NCBI RefSeq assembly: GCF_018403325.1 | Contig: NZ_BOSL01000002.1 | Coordinates: forward strand, 310,001 to 374,000 | DNA length: 64,000 nucleotides | Direction of reading: 5' to 3' | Origin: Paenibacillus vini | GTDB taxonomy: Bacteria; Bacillota; Bacilli; Paenibacillales; Paenibacillaceae | In this document: piece after piece, positions 7,934 to 16,837 of the stretch | How the letters are laid out: every line of letters begins with the position of its first letter | How positions within the stretch are numbered: position 1 is the first letter of the stretch | The notes under the pieces: generated by a model | The model's input: only the letters and a program-made list of their open reading frames with translations | Databases searched by the model: none | What the model was told of the DNA's origin: nothing | Program-made: the position numbers and the translations under genes

Positions 7934-10153
7934 ATGACTACATTAGCGCGAAAAAAGCTAGCCATCTGGATAGGGCTGGGCGCCGTATTGATCGCCGGCG
8001 GGATTTTTCTGGCAACCTTGATTTTACCTCCTGCCCACGTCAGTTTCGCCACTTCCGATGGCGCAGAGATGAAATTCCGGACCTCGGGCGACAAATTCAT
8101 GGAGTACGAGGGCGACGGAACCTGGAATGAGCTTTTTGTAAAAGGCGTAAATCTGGGTGCCACGGTTCCTGGACATTTTCCGGGAGAATTCCCGATAACC
8201 GAAGACGATTACTTGCGCTGGTTTAAACAGATCGACGAAATGGGAGCCAATGTCATTCGGATCTACACGGTGCATAATCCTGTATTCTATAAGTCGCTGG
8301 TTAAATACAATCGGGACAAAGAAAAGGACCCGCTGTATTTCATTCAGGGAATCTGGTCCCCCGAGGAGCAGTTGATCGAGCTCAAGGACGCATACAACCC
8401 GGGGATTAAACAGAAATTCCACAAGGAAATTGAAAAAGCGGTCAAAGCGGTATACGGCGATCTGAAGATCGAAGCGACGCCGGGAGAATCGGGAGGAAAA
8501 TATACCGCCAATGCGGGCCCTTATCTTATGGGCTGGCATATCGGCACGGAATGGGATCCCGAAATGGTCGATAACACGAACAAAGTGCATGCGGGGACGG
8601 AACCGTATCAAGGCAAGCACTTTGCGGCTGTCGCTGAAGCCAGTCCGTTCGAAAGCTGGCTGGCGGAGCTGGTTGACCAGACGGCGGAGTTGGAACGTTC
8701 CTACGGTTGGGAGCATCCGATTACGTTTACGAACTGGGTGACGACCGACGTACTGGAACATCCGGGCGAGCCGCTGTTTGAGGAAGACATGGCCAGCGTG
8801 GATGCCACCCATATCGAACCGGTAGATTGGGAAGCGGGTTATTTCGCCGCCTACCACGTATACCCGTACTATCCGGATTTCTTCCATCTGGATGAAACGC
8901 TGGAAACGATTCCGGACGGGGCCGACGATTACAACACGTACAAAGCCTATTTGAAAAATTTGAAGGCATATTACAAAGATATTCCGATTATGGTTACGGA
9001 ATACGGAGTTCCTTCTTCGCTCGGCGTATCGCATCTGGGTCGTGGAGGCCGTAATCAGGGCGGACACAGCGAACAGGAGCAGGGCGAAATCGACGTATCC
9101 CTTACGAAGGATATTTACGAAGAGGGATATGCGGGCGCGATTCTGTTCATGTGGCAGGACGAATGGTTCAAGAAGACGTGGAATACGATGCGCTTCGAGA
9201 TTCCGGAAGACCGCCGCTCGTACTGGCTGAATGTGCTGACGAACGAGAAGTTGTTCGGCATTCTCTCCATGGGTGCGGGCAAGGAGGACCTGATTACGAT
9301 TGACGGTAATCTGGAGGACTGGAACTCGCTCACCGAAGGAGAAGTGCAGGTATGGGACAATCCTTCGCCTGGCATGAAGCAGCTGCGCGTGACGCATGAT
9401 GAAGCCTACGTATATGTGGGACTGACGCTGGATGAGCCGTTCGATCCGGCCGCGAAAGAAATTTATCTCGGAACGGATATATTGTCCGGCGGGGATCAGC
9501 CGAAGACCGAGCTTCCCGGGAAAAGCCTGAGCGACGGCCTTGAAAATATGGTCGTGATCGGCAGCGATGAAGAAACTCAGGTCAAAGTGGCGCCTACGTA
9601 CGATTTTCACCGCCGTTTGTACGGACAGTATGGCTACTGGATGCTAGACGATCAGACGGAGGAGCAAAAAGTTGATTTTCAACCGTGGAAATTGGCCGTC
9701 AGCTTGACGATGACGCCGCCGGATACCCGGTTTGCCCAACCGTTTAAGGATATGACGGTCGGGAAGCTGGTAAGGGGCACATCGGACCGCGAAAGCGAGC
9801 AGTTCAACTCGCTGACTTCATGGCAATACAGCGGCAATGAAGTAGAGCTGCGCATTCCATGGATGCTGCTTGGCTTTGCCGATCCGAGCTCGCTGCAGGT
9901 CATCAGCTACGGACCGCTGAAAAAGGACCGCACATTTACCACGGAAAAAACATCGGGCATCACTTTTGTGCCTTGGATGGTGGACCGCGCCAGCGGCGAA
10001 GCGTCATGGCCCGGTGAAAGCGGAACGCTGGATCTGAGTACCCAGCCGAAATACACCTGGTCCCCTTGGGAGACCGTCAAGTATACCGAGCATCTGAAAT
10101 CGGGCTACTATGCCTTGAAGGCATACTATGAAAGTCTGCCGGATCACAGATAG
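7934..10153 (+). CDS. membrane-anchored glycoside hydrolase-like protein with CBM9-like C-terminal domain
   Basis: 739 residues. A hydrophobic helix (about 9-31) after a basic start anchors the protein, with the rest outside the cell. Residues ~65-450 look like a GH2/GH-A clan TIM barrel: LFVKGVNLG at the first strand, MGWHIGTEW with candidate acid/base Glu206, and PIMVTEYGVPS with candidate nucleophile Glu356. From ~455 (ITIDGNLEDW, later VTHDEAYVYVGLTLD) the sequence resembles CBM9/DOMON-like carbohydrate-binding domains. It is the first gene of a locus with a processive glycosyltransferase, so it probably trims, releases or modifies the polymer. Substrate unknown. The start is ATG 7934; AGGTGA precedes it. 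Confidence 0.8.
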   Translation: MTTLARKKLAIWIGLGAVLIAGGIFLATLILPPAHVSFATSDGAEMKFRTSGDKFMEYEGDGTWNELFVKGVNLGATVPGHFPGEFPITEDDYLRWFKQIDEMGANVIRIYTVHNPVFYKSLVKYNRDKEKDPLYFIQGIWSPEEQLIELKDAYNPGIKQKFHKEIEKAVKAVYGDLKIEATPGESGGKYTANAGPYLMGWHIGTEWDPEMVDNTNKVHAGTEPYQGKHFAAVAEASPFESWLAELVDQTAELERSYGWEHPITFTNWVTTDVLEHPGEPLFEEDMASVDATHIEPVDWEAGYFAAYHVYPYYPDFFHLDETLETIPDGADDYNTYKAYLKNLKAYYKDIPIMVTEYGVPSSLGVSHLGRGGRNQGGHSEQEQGEIDVSLTKDIYEEGYAGAILFMWQDEWFKKTWNTMRFEIPEDRRSYWLNVLTNEKLFGILSMGAGKEDLITIDGNLEDWNSLTEGEVQVWDNPSPGMKQLRVTHDEAYVYVGLTLDEPFDPAAKEIYLGTDILSGGDQPKTELPGKSLSDGLENMVVIGSDEETQVKVAPTYDFHRRLYGQYGYWMLDDQTEEQKVDFQPWKLAVSLTMTPPDTRFAQPFKDMTVGKLVRGTSDRESEQFNSLTSWQYSGNEVELRIPWMLLGFADPSSLQVISYGPLKKDRTFTTEKTSGITFVPWMVDRASGEASWPGESGTLDLSTQPKYTWSPWETVKYTEHLKSGYYALKAYYESLPDHR

Positions 10154-10219
10154 CAGTAACGAATTTGTAGGTATGCAAATTGCTTTTGCGCATGTATCAG
10201 GAAGGAGGAAGTATTCTTT

Positions 10220-11413
10220 ATGGACTCGCATCTTACCTTGGCAATCTATTTCGTTTACTTTTGCCTAGGATTGATTGGGATAGGCATGCTGTCATTGTTC
10301 TGGTTCAGAATCAGATCAAACCGCATGGAGAAGAAGCAAGAGCTTTATCTTCAGAAGCATCAGGACTATTTCAAGTTTATCCAAACACATCTCAACGGGG
10401 CTTCCGATTTGCCCCTGCCGCCCGGCAAGCTGACGAAGCTGGAGCGGAGGGTGATCCAGAACAAGCTGATCGAATGGATCGAGCAGTTTAAGGGAGAGAT
10501 TCGCGACAAGCTGGTGAAGCTGTGTCAAGACGCAGGCTTCGTGAGCGAAGACATCAAATTGCTGGACAGCTTGTTCTATGGCCGCCGGATTTCGGCGGCG
10601 TACCGCCTCGGCGGCATGCGGGCGGCGGAAGCCGTCCCGAGAATGCTGATTATGCTGGAGAAGCAGCGCTACAGCCCGCTGACGATTGTGATCGCCCGCG
10701 CCATCGCTAAAAGCGCGGAACGGGGAGATCAGCTCAAGGAAATGCTGCATCATCTGCTCCGGCACGGCAAGCCGATTCATAATATGGCTGCCGACATTCT
10801 TATGGAGACGGGGCTGGATTCAAGTCGGCTGCTTCTGAAGCTGCTGGAAGACGAGAACCCGGATCTGGTCAAGGTAGCGCTTGTCGCCATGTGGGGGCAG
10901 GCCGTTCCCGAGGTCGTCCCGGCGCTCGACCGGCTGGTCGGCACGGGAGAGAAGGATGTGCGGGCCGAAGCGGTTAAGCTCTACTTGAGCTCCAATCCGG
11001 TGCTGAAGGACGATACGATTCGCGAGCTCATGGCCGACAGTGATTGGGAAGTCCGGGCCGCGGTAGCCAAGTCGCTCGGCAACACGCACGCAGCCGGCAG
11101 CATTCCGCTGCTGCGTACCGCCCTGCAGGATTCCAACTGGCGGGTACGGAGCAATAGCGCCGAGAGTCTAGCGAAGCTAGGCGAGACGGGGTTTGAAGTA
11201 CTGTGCCAGATCGCCAAGAACGGGTCGGGGATCGAGCGGGAAGCCGCTCTGCACCAAGTGGAGAAAGCTATGCTTGAGGAAGGCGAACATCAGAAGCTCG
11301 ACCAGATGGTAGCCTACAACAAAAAAAAGCTGCTGTATGAACGGTATTTCGGGGTTTCCGAATCCAAACCGGTTCGACAGGTTGCAGCAGTCGGAGGGGA
11401 TTACACTGCTTAG
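10220..11413 (+). CDS. HEAT-repeat protein with N-terminal membrane helix
   Basis: 397 residues. One membrane helix (about 5-27) is followed by a basic, coiled segment and then a cytosolic domain of helical repeats. HEAT-type units are clearest from ~190 to ~350, where AMWGQAVPEVVPALDRLV, DSDWEVRAAVAKSLG and DSNWRVRSNSAESLAKLG recur about every 31 residues. Such repeats form a curved scaffold for protein contacts. The gene overlaps the start of the GT2 synthase, so it is a good candidate for an accessory subunit of that synthase, perhaps positioning it or its regulator; this is inference. The start is ATG 10220 behind GAAGGAGGA. Confidence 0.8.
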   Translation: MDSHLTLAIYFVYFCLGLIGIGMLSLFWFRIRSNRMEKKQELYLQKHQDYFKFIQTHLNGASDLPLPPGKLTKLERRVIQNKLIEWIEQFKGEIRDKLVKLCQDAGFVSEDIKLLDSLFYGRRISAAYRLGGMRAAEAVPRMLIMLEKQRYSPLTIVIARAIAKSAERGDQLKEMLHHLLRHGKPIHNMAADILMETGLDSSRLLLKLLEDENPDLVKVALVAMWGQAVPEVVPALDRLVGTGEKDVRAEAVKLYLSSNPVLKDDTIRELMADSDWEVRAAVAKSLGNTHAAGSIPLLRTALQDSNWRVRSNSAESLAKLGETGFEVLCQIAKNGSGIEREAALHQVEKAMLEEGEHQKLDQMVAYNKKKLLYERYFGVSESKPVRQVAAVGGDYTA

Positions 11414-12833
11414 GGATATCTTGCTCATTTACGGGCTGTTCGCGACGTACTATGTGATGACCGTAAATGTGGTTTATTTTTCAATCATGGCATTCTCTTT
11501 CCGAAACATTATGACGATTTTCCGCCGGGCGGCTTACTCAAAATTCAATACCCTGTCCGGTTCGGAGCTCGTCCCGTCGATTTCGCTTCTGGTTCCGGCC
11601 TATAACGAAGAAGTGACGGTTATTGAGAATGTAAAATGTTTGCTGACGCTGAACTATCCGACATATGAGGTGATCGTGATCAACGACGGCTCAAGCGACG
11701 ATACGCTCGGCGTACTCCGGAGGGAGTTCGGACTGGAGCCGCTGCCGAATCCGGAAATGAGAAACTCGATCGACTGCCAGACGATTAATTCGGTTTATTA
11801 TAATCCTCAGTATCCGCATCTGTATGTAATAGATAAACCGAACGGCGGTAAAGCGGATTCGCTGAACGCCGGAATCAATTTGTCGCATTATCCGTTGATT
11901 TCTTCCATCGATGCGGACTCCTTGCTTGAGAAGGACGCGTTGATCCGGATGGCCCGCATGTATATGGAGAATCCGGAAGAAACCGTCGCGATCGGCGGCG
12001 ACGTCCGTATCGCCAACGGCTGTGTCATCGAGAACGGGGCGGTTAAGGAAATATCGCTGCCTCGCAAAATGTGGCCGATGTTCCAGGCCGTCGAGTACCT
12101 GAAGGCGTTCCTCGGCGGACGGATCGGCTGGAGTCACATCAACGGGCTCATTATCGTATCCGGCGCTTTCGGACTGTTCCGTAAAGACTACGTTATCGCG
12201 GTCGGCGGTTACCGGGGCGGATATCCCGGCGAGGATATGAACATCATTATCAAGCTCCACCGCTACATGCTGGAGAACAAGCTGAAATACCGGATCGCCT
12301 TCTGTCCGGAAGCGGTATGCTGGACCCAAGCTCCGGATACGTACCGGATCCTGTCCAATCAGCGCAAACGCTGGGGACGGGGAAATCTGAAGAACATGAT
12401 CGAGAACTATGACATGGCCTTCAATCCGAAGTATAAAGTGATGGGCTTGTTGACGATGCCTTACAACATTATTTTTGAGGCGCTCAACCCTTACTTTAAA
12501 ATAACAGGGCTATTGGCTCTGATCGGATATACGATGCTCGATATGACGCATTGGCGGGTACTCGCGGTGTTTTGGCTGGTCAATTTCCTCAGCGGTTATT
12601 TGCTCAGCATCGGGGCACTGCTGCTGGAAGAGCTTGCATTCAAGAGGTTTAAAAAACTATCCGACCTGGTGCGCATGATGTTCTACTCTGCGATCAAGTT
12701 CTTCGGATATGCCCAGCTTGGCGGGCTATGGCGGATTCAAGGCCATATTCAATATTTGCGCAACAACAACTCCTGGGGGACGATGACCCGACAAAGCTGG
12801 CAAGAGAAGAGCGACACGGCGAAATCGGCTTAA
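11406..12833 (+). CDS. processive family 2 glycosyltransferase (polysaccharide synthase)
   Basis: About 475 residues from the start chosen here. An N-terminal membrane helix (about 5-30) precedes a GT-A domain with the set of a processive beta-glycosyltransferase: Asp94 (INDGSSDD), DAD at 169-171, Glu276-Asp277 (GEDMN) and QRKRW at 319-323. Three or four membrane helices follow (about 345-460), as in poly-GlcNAc, hyaluronan and cellulose synthases. The strongest ribosome site, GGAGGGG at 11393-11399, is six bases before CTG 11406, overlapping the upstream stop by eight bases. TTG 11421 and ATG 11337 are alternatives with poorer or no ribosome site. It should make and export the locus polymer. 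Confidence 0.9.
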   Translation: MLRDILLIYGLFATYYVMTVNVVYFSIMAFSFRNIMTIFRRAAYSKFNTLSGSELVPSISLLVPAYNEEVTVIENVKCLLTLNYPTYEVIVINDGSSDDTLGVLRREFGLEPLPNPEMRNSIDCQTINSVYYNPQYPHLYVIDKPNGGKADSLNAGINLSHYPLISSIDADSLLEKDALIRMARMYMENPEETVAIGGDVRIANGCVIENGAVKEISLPRKMWPMFQAVEYLKAFLGGRIGWSHINGLIIVSGAFGLFRKDYVIAVGGYRGGYPGEDMNIIIKLHRYMLENKLKYRIAFCPEAVCWTQAPDTYRILSNQRKRWGRGNLKNMIENYDMAFNPKYKVMGLLTMPYNIIFEALNPYFKITGLLALIGYTMLDMTHWRVLAVFWLVNFLSGYLLSIGALLLEELAFKRFKKLSDLVRMMFYSAIKFFGYAQLGGLWRIQGHIQYLRNNNSWGTMTRQSWQEKSDTAKSA

Positions 12834-12928
12834 CCCACGTTCCGGTTACCGACTGGAAGGGAGTTGATAGCAAGGGAACGCAGCCAAATCCATGGCTAAT
12901 CAATACAAATTTTAGGAAGGCGGGATGA

Positions 12929-13738
12929 ATGATGCCAAATACGACATTGCAAAGTCGGCAAGAGCAAACCAGCATATATCTGGAAATTGAGCAAAGCGTG
13001 AAAGAAACCGCACAGGAAGTGAGCGGGATCCTGTTCATTTCTTGCGCGGGCGGTCCATCTTATATGGAAACGCAGGTGCGTGGCATCCTGGAATCCCAAC
13101 CTGGTTTGACTTATAAAATTTGGAACGGTGAGGAGCCGGGAAGCCTGTTTATCTTGCTGCCGGGCCAAACGTTGGATGCCGTGCATTTTCAAGGGCTGCT
13201 GCTGAAACAGCGCCTGCAGGAAATCATCGCGGATTTTGATCCGCGGATGACGCTTGCGAGCTTCCCCGAGCAGGGAGAGCTTACGCAGCAGGTGCTGATC
13301 CAAATGGAGGATTCCGTCAAGGATCATGCTTCCGGAGAAATCCATATTTTCACGAGAGAAGAAGTGCGTGCTTCACGGAGCCGAATTCTGATCGTCGAGG
13401 GAGATGCCACAGTCCGCGAATTTTTGGAAATTCGCCTGCAAATGCAGGGTTACGAGACCGCCGTGGCGGATAACGGACTCTCCGCTTTGGATTTAATGGA
13501 GTCGTGGAAGCCAGACCTGGTGCTGACCGAACTGAATTTGTACGGGATTGACGGCCTTCCTTATATTCATCATATTCAGCAGCTGGATGTCGCCCAGGTT
13601 CCTAAAATCGTCGTTCTGACGGAGCAACGGGTGGAGCAGACGATCAGCATGTGCTTCCAAAACGGGGTTGACGATTATATTACGAAGCCTTTCTCGCCGG
13701 TTGAGCTGGATGCCCGGATTCGTCGCTGCATTCATTAA
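12929..13738 (+). CDS. degenerate GGDEF plus atypical receiver-domain protein
   Basis: 269 residues. The C-terminal ~120 (from ILIVEGD at 153) are a receiver domain with conserved Thr231 (VVLT) and Lys253 (ITKPF), but the phosphoacceptor Asp is Glu201 (DLVLTELNL) and the acidic pair is Glu157-Gly158. Residues ~20-145 resemble a decayed GGDEF domain: NGEEPGSLFILLP (66-78) stands where RxGGDEFxILLP would be, followed by helix and strand patterns like the end of that fold. Catalysis would be lost. Such a protein could sense c-di-GMP or act as a constitutively phosphorylated-like regulator of the neighbouring synthase; both are inference. The start is ATG 12929 after GGAAGGCGGGA. Confidence 0.75.
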   Translation: MMPNTTLQSRQEQTSIYLEIEQSVKETAQEVSGILFISCAGGPSYMETQVRGILESQPGLTYKIWNGEEPGSLFILLPGQTLDAVHFQGLLLKQRLQEIIADFDPRMTLASFPEQGELTQQVLIQMEDSVKDHASGEIHIFTREEVRASRSRILIVEGDATVREFLEIRLQMQGYETAVADNGLSALDLMESWKPDLVLTELNLYGIDGLPYIHHIQQLDVAQVPKIVVLTEQRVEQTISMCFQNGVDDYITKPFSPVELDARIRRCIH

Positions 13739-13819
13739 ACGATCTAACAAAATCAAGCCGTTCAAACAGTGATTCTGAACAAGCAAAGGACCTATACAGA
13801 TAAAACGGAGGTTGGAGCA

Positions 13820-15184
13820 GTGAATAAACAATATCGGACTTTACTAGAAGCCATCGAATCGAAAAACGCGGTACTGGGAGTGGTAGGCCTTGGGTATGTC
13901 GGCCTTCCCCTGGCCGTAGAAATGGTGAAGAAGGGTTTCAAGGTCGTCGGCATCGATCTGGATGCCTCCAAAATTGACAAGATTTATCGCGGAGAATCCT
14001 ATATTCATGATATCTCCCCTGAAACTCTGGTCGAGGTGATGGGCACCGGCCGCTTCAAACCGACTGCGGATTATGCTTCCCTGCGGGAGATCGATGCCAT
14101 CAGCATCTGTGTTCCGACCCCGCTCAGCGAGAATCAGGATCCGGATACTTCCTACATTGTGACGGTTGTAGATCAAATTAAGCGGTATATGAAAAAAGGG
14201 GTGTTGATCACCCTGGAAAGCACGACATACCCGGGGACGACGGAGGAGTTGATCCAGCGGGAGCTCGAGGCCCTCGGCCATGTTGTCGGGGAAGACTTCT
14301 TCCTCTGCTTCTCTCCTGAACGGGTAGACCCTTCAAATACAAAGTTCAATACATTCAATACGCCAAAAGTAATCGGGGGAACGACCGAAGCCTGCCTGGC
14401 ACTCGGCAATGCGCTGTACAGCAAATATGTCGAAACGGTCGTGCCGGTCAGCTCGCCAAAAGTGGCGGAAATGTCCAAATTGCTGGAGAATACGTTCCGC
14501 AGTGTCAATATCGCCTTTATCAATGAAATGGCGATGATGTGCGACCGGATGGGCATCGATATTTGGGAGGTCATCGACGCGGCGAAGACGAAACCGTTCG
14601 GATTCATGCCGTTTTATCCGGGGCCGGGAATCGGCGGCCATTGCATTCCGCTGGATCCGATGTATCTGTCCTGGAAAGCGAAAGGCTTCCGCTTCTACAG
14701 CCAATTCATCGAGCTGGCGCAATCGACGAACGACAATATGCCTTATTATGTAGTGAACAAAACGTCCAAAATTTTGAATGAGTATGCGAAGTCCATTAAG
14801 AAATCGAACATTCTTATTTTGGGCATGGCCTATAAACCGGATATCGCTGACCTTCGCGAATCGCCGGCACTGGAAGTGTATGAGCTTTACAAAGATAGCG
14901 GTGCGGCGGTGGAATACTATGATCCTCACGCGTCAAGCTTCCGCGATAAGAACGGCGTAACCGTTTATAGCGTGCAGTACGATCTGGAGAAATTCAAGTC
15001 GTATGACTGCATCGTACTCGTGACCAATCATAGTAGCCTTGATTACGGGGCAATCGCTCATCTAGGCGTGCCGATCGTCGATACGCGCAATGCGTTCCGC
15101 GACTTCCGCTTGCCGCATATTTACAAGATCGGTCACTCGGTGCAGCATGTGCTGCAGCAGGACGAGGCGCTGATCGTAGGTTAA
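13820..15184 (+). CDS. nucleotide-sugar dehydrogenase (UDP-HexNAc 6-dehydrogenase type)
   Basis: 454 residues, NAD-dependent four-electron oxidation of a UDP-sugar to its uronic acid in the cytosol. The N-terminal Rossmann motif is VVGLGYVGLPLA, with later CVPTPL, FSPERVDPSN, the catalytic cysteine at 275 in GGHCIPLDP, and a C-terminal Rossmann-like domain starting near VNKTSKIL. FSPERVDP and GIGGHCIPLDPMYLSWKA are closer to WecC/WbpA enzymes (UDP-ManNAc or UDP-GlcNAc substrate) than to UDP-glucose dehydrogenase. It would supply an amino-uronic acid to the adjacent synthase. The start is GTG 13820 behind GGAGGTTGGAG; an upstream TTG or ATT extension lacks a ribosome site. Confidence 0.9.
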   Translation: MNKQYRTLLEAIESKNAVLGVVGLGYVGLPLAVEMVKKGFKVVGIDLDASKIDKIYRGESYIHDISPETLVEVMGTGRFKPTADYASLREIDAISICVPTPLSENQDPDTSYIVTVVDQIKRYMKKGVLITLESTTYPGTTEELIQRELEALGHVVGEDFFLCFSPERVDPSNTKFNTFNTPKVIGGTTEACLALGNALYSKYVETVVPVSSPKVAEMSKLLENTFRSVNIAFINEMAMMCDRMGIDIWEVIDAAKTKPFGFMPFYPGPGIGGHCIPLDPMYLSWKAKGFRFYSQFIELAQSTNDNMPYYVVNKTSKILNEYAKSIKKSNILILGMAYKPDIADLRESPALEVYELYKDSGAAVEYYDPHASSFRDKNGVTVYSVQYDLEKFKSYDCIVLVTNHSSLDYGAIAHLGVPIVDTRNAFRDFRLPHIYKIGHSVQHVLQQDEALIVG

Positions 15185-15215
15185 AACAAGCGGCTAAATT
15201 AAAGGGAGGCGGACA

Positions 15216-16133
15216 ATGAAGATCCGGAATCTTGAGGCTGGGCGCAAGAAACAGCTCTTCATCCTGGGCGGGGGAATCGTATTGTTCTTTCTGCTTCTCG
15301 TTATCCGACCTTCCGCTTCCGAAGCCAAGGCAACCTGGCTTTGGAACACGAAGCTGATTCAGCAGCATAGTGAAGATATCATCGCTTTTGCCAAAAAGCA
15401 GAAAGTGAAGATCATTTTTTTGCAAATTGGCGGAAATGTTAAGGAGGAGAGCTACCGGAACTTTATCCGGGAGGCTTCCTCCGCCGGGTTGGAGGTGCAC
15501 GCCTTGGACGGGAAGCCGGAATGGGCGCTGCGCGAACAACGCCGGGAGGCGGATGCTTTTCTCGAATGGGTAAAAGAGTATAATGCGGCGTCTCAGCAGG
15601 AAGAAAGGTTTACCGGGGTTCAGTTCGATGTGGAGCCCTACCTGCTGGATGATTGGCAGAAGCGTCAAACGGCCATCGTCAAAGAGTGGGTGGAGAATGC
15701 CCGGAGCTGGACCCAAAGCGCCAAAGAAATGGACTTGGAAATCGGCGCGGCCGTTCCTTTCTGGCTGAACGACATTGATTATCCCGGGGCGGAGAAGAAA
15801 AAGCCGCTGAATCGATGGATGGTCGAAGAATTTGATTATGTCGCCATTATGGCCTACCGGGATGAAGCGGATAGAATTTATACGGCTGCCAAGGCTACCC
15901 TGGAGGAAGGGGACCGGCAAAAAAAACCGGTATGGGTCGGCGTGGAGCTCGGTAAGAGCAAGGAAGGGCCTGGAGTGTCTTTTCATGGGAAATCCTTTAC
16001 CTTTCTAACCGGGGAAATCAATAAGCTGGTAAGGATGGTTAAAGGACATTCCTCCTTTGCCGGCATTGCGATCCATAGCTATGAACCCTGGCGTGATAAG
16101 CTTGCCAAATGGGAGCAATCGCTAAAAAAGTGA
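15216..16133 (+). CDS. membrane-anchored TIM-barrel-like protein of unknown function
   Basis: 305 residues. A basic N-terminus and one hydrophobic helix (about 14-34) export or anchor it. The rest reads as an alternating beta/alpha barrel: KIIFLQIGG, LEVHALDG, GVQFDVEPY with Asp138 and Glu140, LEIGAAVPFWL, YVAIMAYRD and AIHSYEPW. The FDVEP and MAYRD elements sit where catalytic or substrate residues lie in GH18-like and GHL barrels. I do not recognise a named family. It ends the polysaccharide locus and is followed by a strong terminator, so a polymer-cleaving or polymer-binding role is reasonable but unproven. The start is ATG 15216 behind AAGGGAGG. Confidence 0.7.
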   Translation: MKIRNLEAGRKKQLFILGGGIVLFFLLLVIRPSASEAKATWLWNTKLIQQHSEDIIAFAKKQKVKIIFLQIGGNVKEESYRNFIREASSAGLEVHALDGKPEWALREQRREADAFLEWVKEYNAASQQEERFTGVQFDVEPYLLDDWQKRQTAIVKEWVENARSWTQSAKEMDLEIGAAVPFWLNDIDYPGAEKKKPLNRWMVEEFDYVAIMAYRDEADRIYTAAKATLEEGDRQKKPVWVGVELGKSKEGPGVSFHGKSFTFLTGEINKLVRMVKGHSSFAGIAIHSYEPWRDKLAKWEQSLKK

Positions 16134-16145
16134 AAATAGATACTA

Positions 16146-16176
16146 AAAACCCCCGGGTAGATAACCCGGGGGTTTT
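16146..16176 (+). terminator. terminator of the polysaccharide locus
   Basis: AAAACCCCCGGGT and ACCCGGGGGTTTT form a 13-base near-perfect stem around a short loop. Confidence 0.92.
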
Positions 16177-16266
16177 GGCGTTGTCACATAAGAATTTATA
16201 GAATCGAGAAATTTTTGCTATAATGATAGATAACAGTGTAGTGTACATGGGGAATGGAGCGATAGA

Positions 16267-16767
16267 ATGATATTGCACAAGGGAGAAGTTTTGTTCCGTC
16301 AGGGAGACGAAGGCGTGTTCCTGTATCACATCAAGAGCGGCTTGTTTAAAGTGACCCGGCTGCATGAGAACGGAAATATGGTATTATTTAATATTTTGTA
16401 TCCCGGCGAAATGGTTCCTCACCATTCCTTAATCTCGCCAAAAGAAACGCACGGGACAGCGATCGCATTGGTGCGCAGCGAAGTGGAGACAATTCCCGCA
16501 CAGGAATGGTACCGGGAATTGCAGGAAGACCCGAAGAAGCCGCTTGAGGTAGCGAGACTGCTGCAAGAGAAGGTGCGTTTCATGCAGGAACGGCTGGATC
16601 ATTTAACGGTAGGCACTCCGGGAGAACGATTGGAACTGTTGTCCAAATGGTTGGGCCAGCATGCGCACGGCGTGCCTTTAACAGAATACCTGACCCAGGA
16701 AGAAATCGGCCAGCTGATCGGCGTCCGGCGGGAGACCGTTAATCGCCTGCTACGGCATCATTCATGA
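16267..16767 (+). CDS. short Crp/Fnr-family regulator
   Basis: 166 residues, against about 220-240 for the family. The cyclic-nucleotide-type sensing barrel is recognisable from GEVLFRQGDEG to SEVETIPAQEW, followed by the dimer helix and a helix-turn-helix: LTQEEIGQLIGVRRETVNRLLRHH. The protein begins about 15-20 residues into the usual barrel and stops at the end of the recognition helix, so the C-terminal wing is missing. It has no iron-sulfur cysteines. A promoter-like TATAAT lies ~45 bases upstream, which argues against a lost 5' part. It is convergent with hmp; a role in nitric oxide or redox response is only suggested by that. Confidence 0.8.
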   Translation: MILHKGEVLFRQGDEGVFLYHIKSGLFKVTRLHENGNMVLFNILYPGEMVPHHSLISPKETHGTAIALVRSEVETIPAQEWYRELQEDPKKPLEVARLLQEKVRFMQERLDHLTVGTPGERLELLSKWLGQHAHGVPLTEYLTQEEIGQLIGVRRETVNRLLRHHS

Positions 16768-16770
16768 GCA

Positions 16771-16820
16771 GAACCCCCAAGGAATCCCCGCATTTCATTT
16801 GCGGTTTCCTTGGGGGTTCT
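16771..16820. terminator. bidirectional terminator between crp-like gene and hmp
   Basis: GAACCCCCAAGGAA and TTCCTTGGGGGTTC form a 14-base perfect stem, with an inner CCGCA/TGCGG extension. Serves both convergent genes. Confidence 0.9.
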
Positions 16821-16837
16821 CTAGTTAGTCCTTGTTA

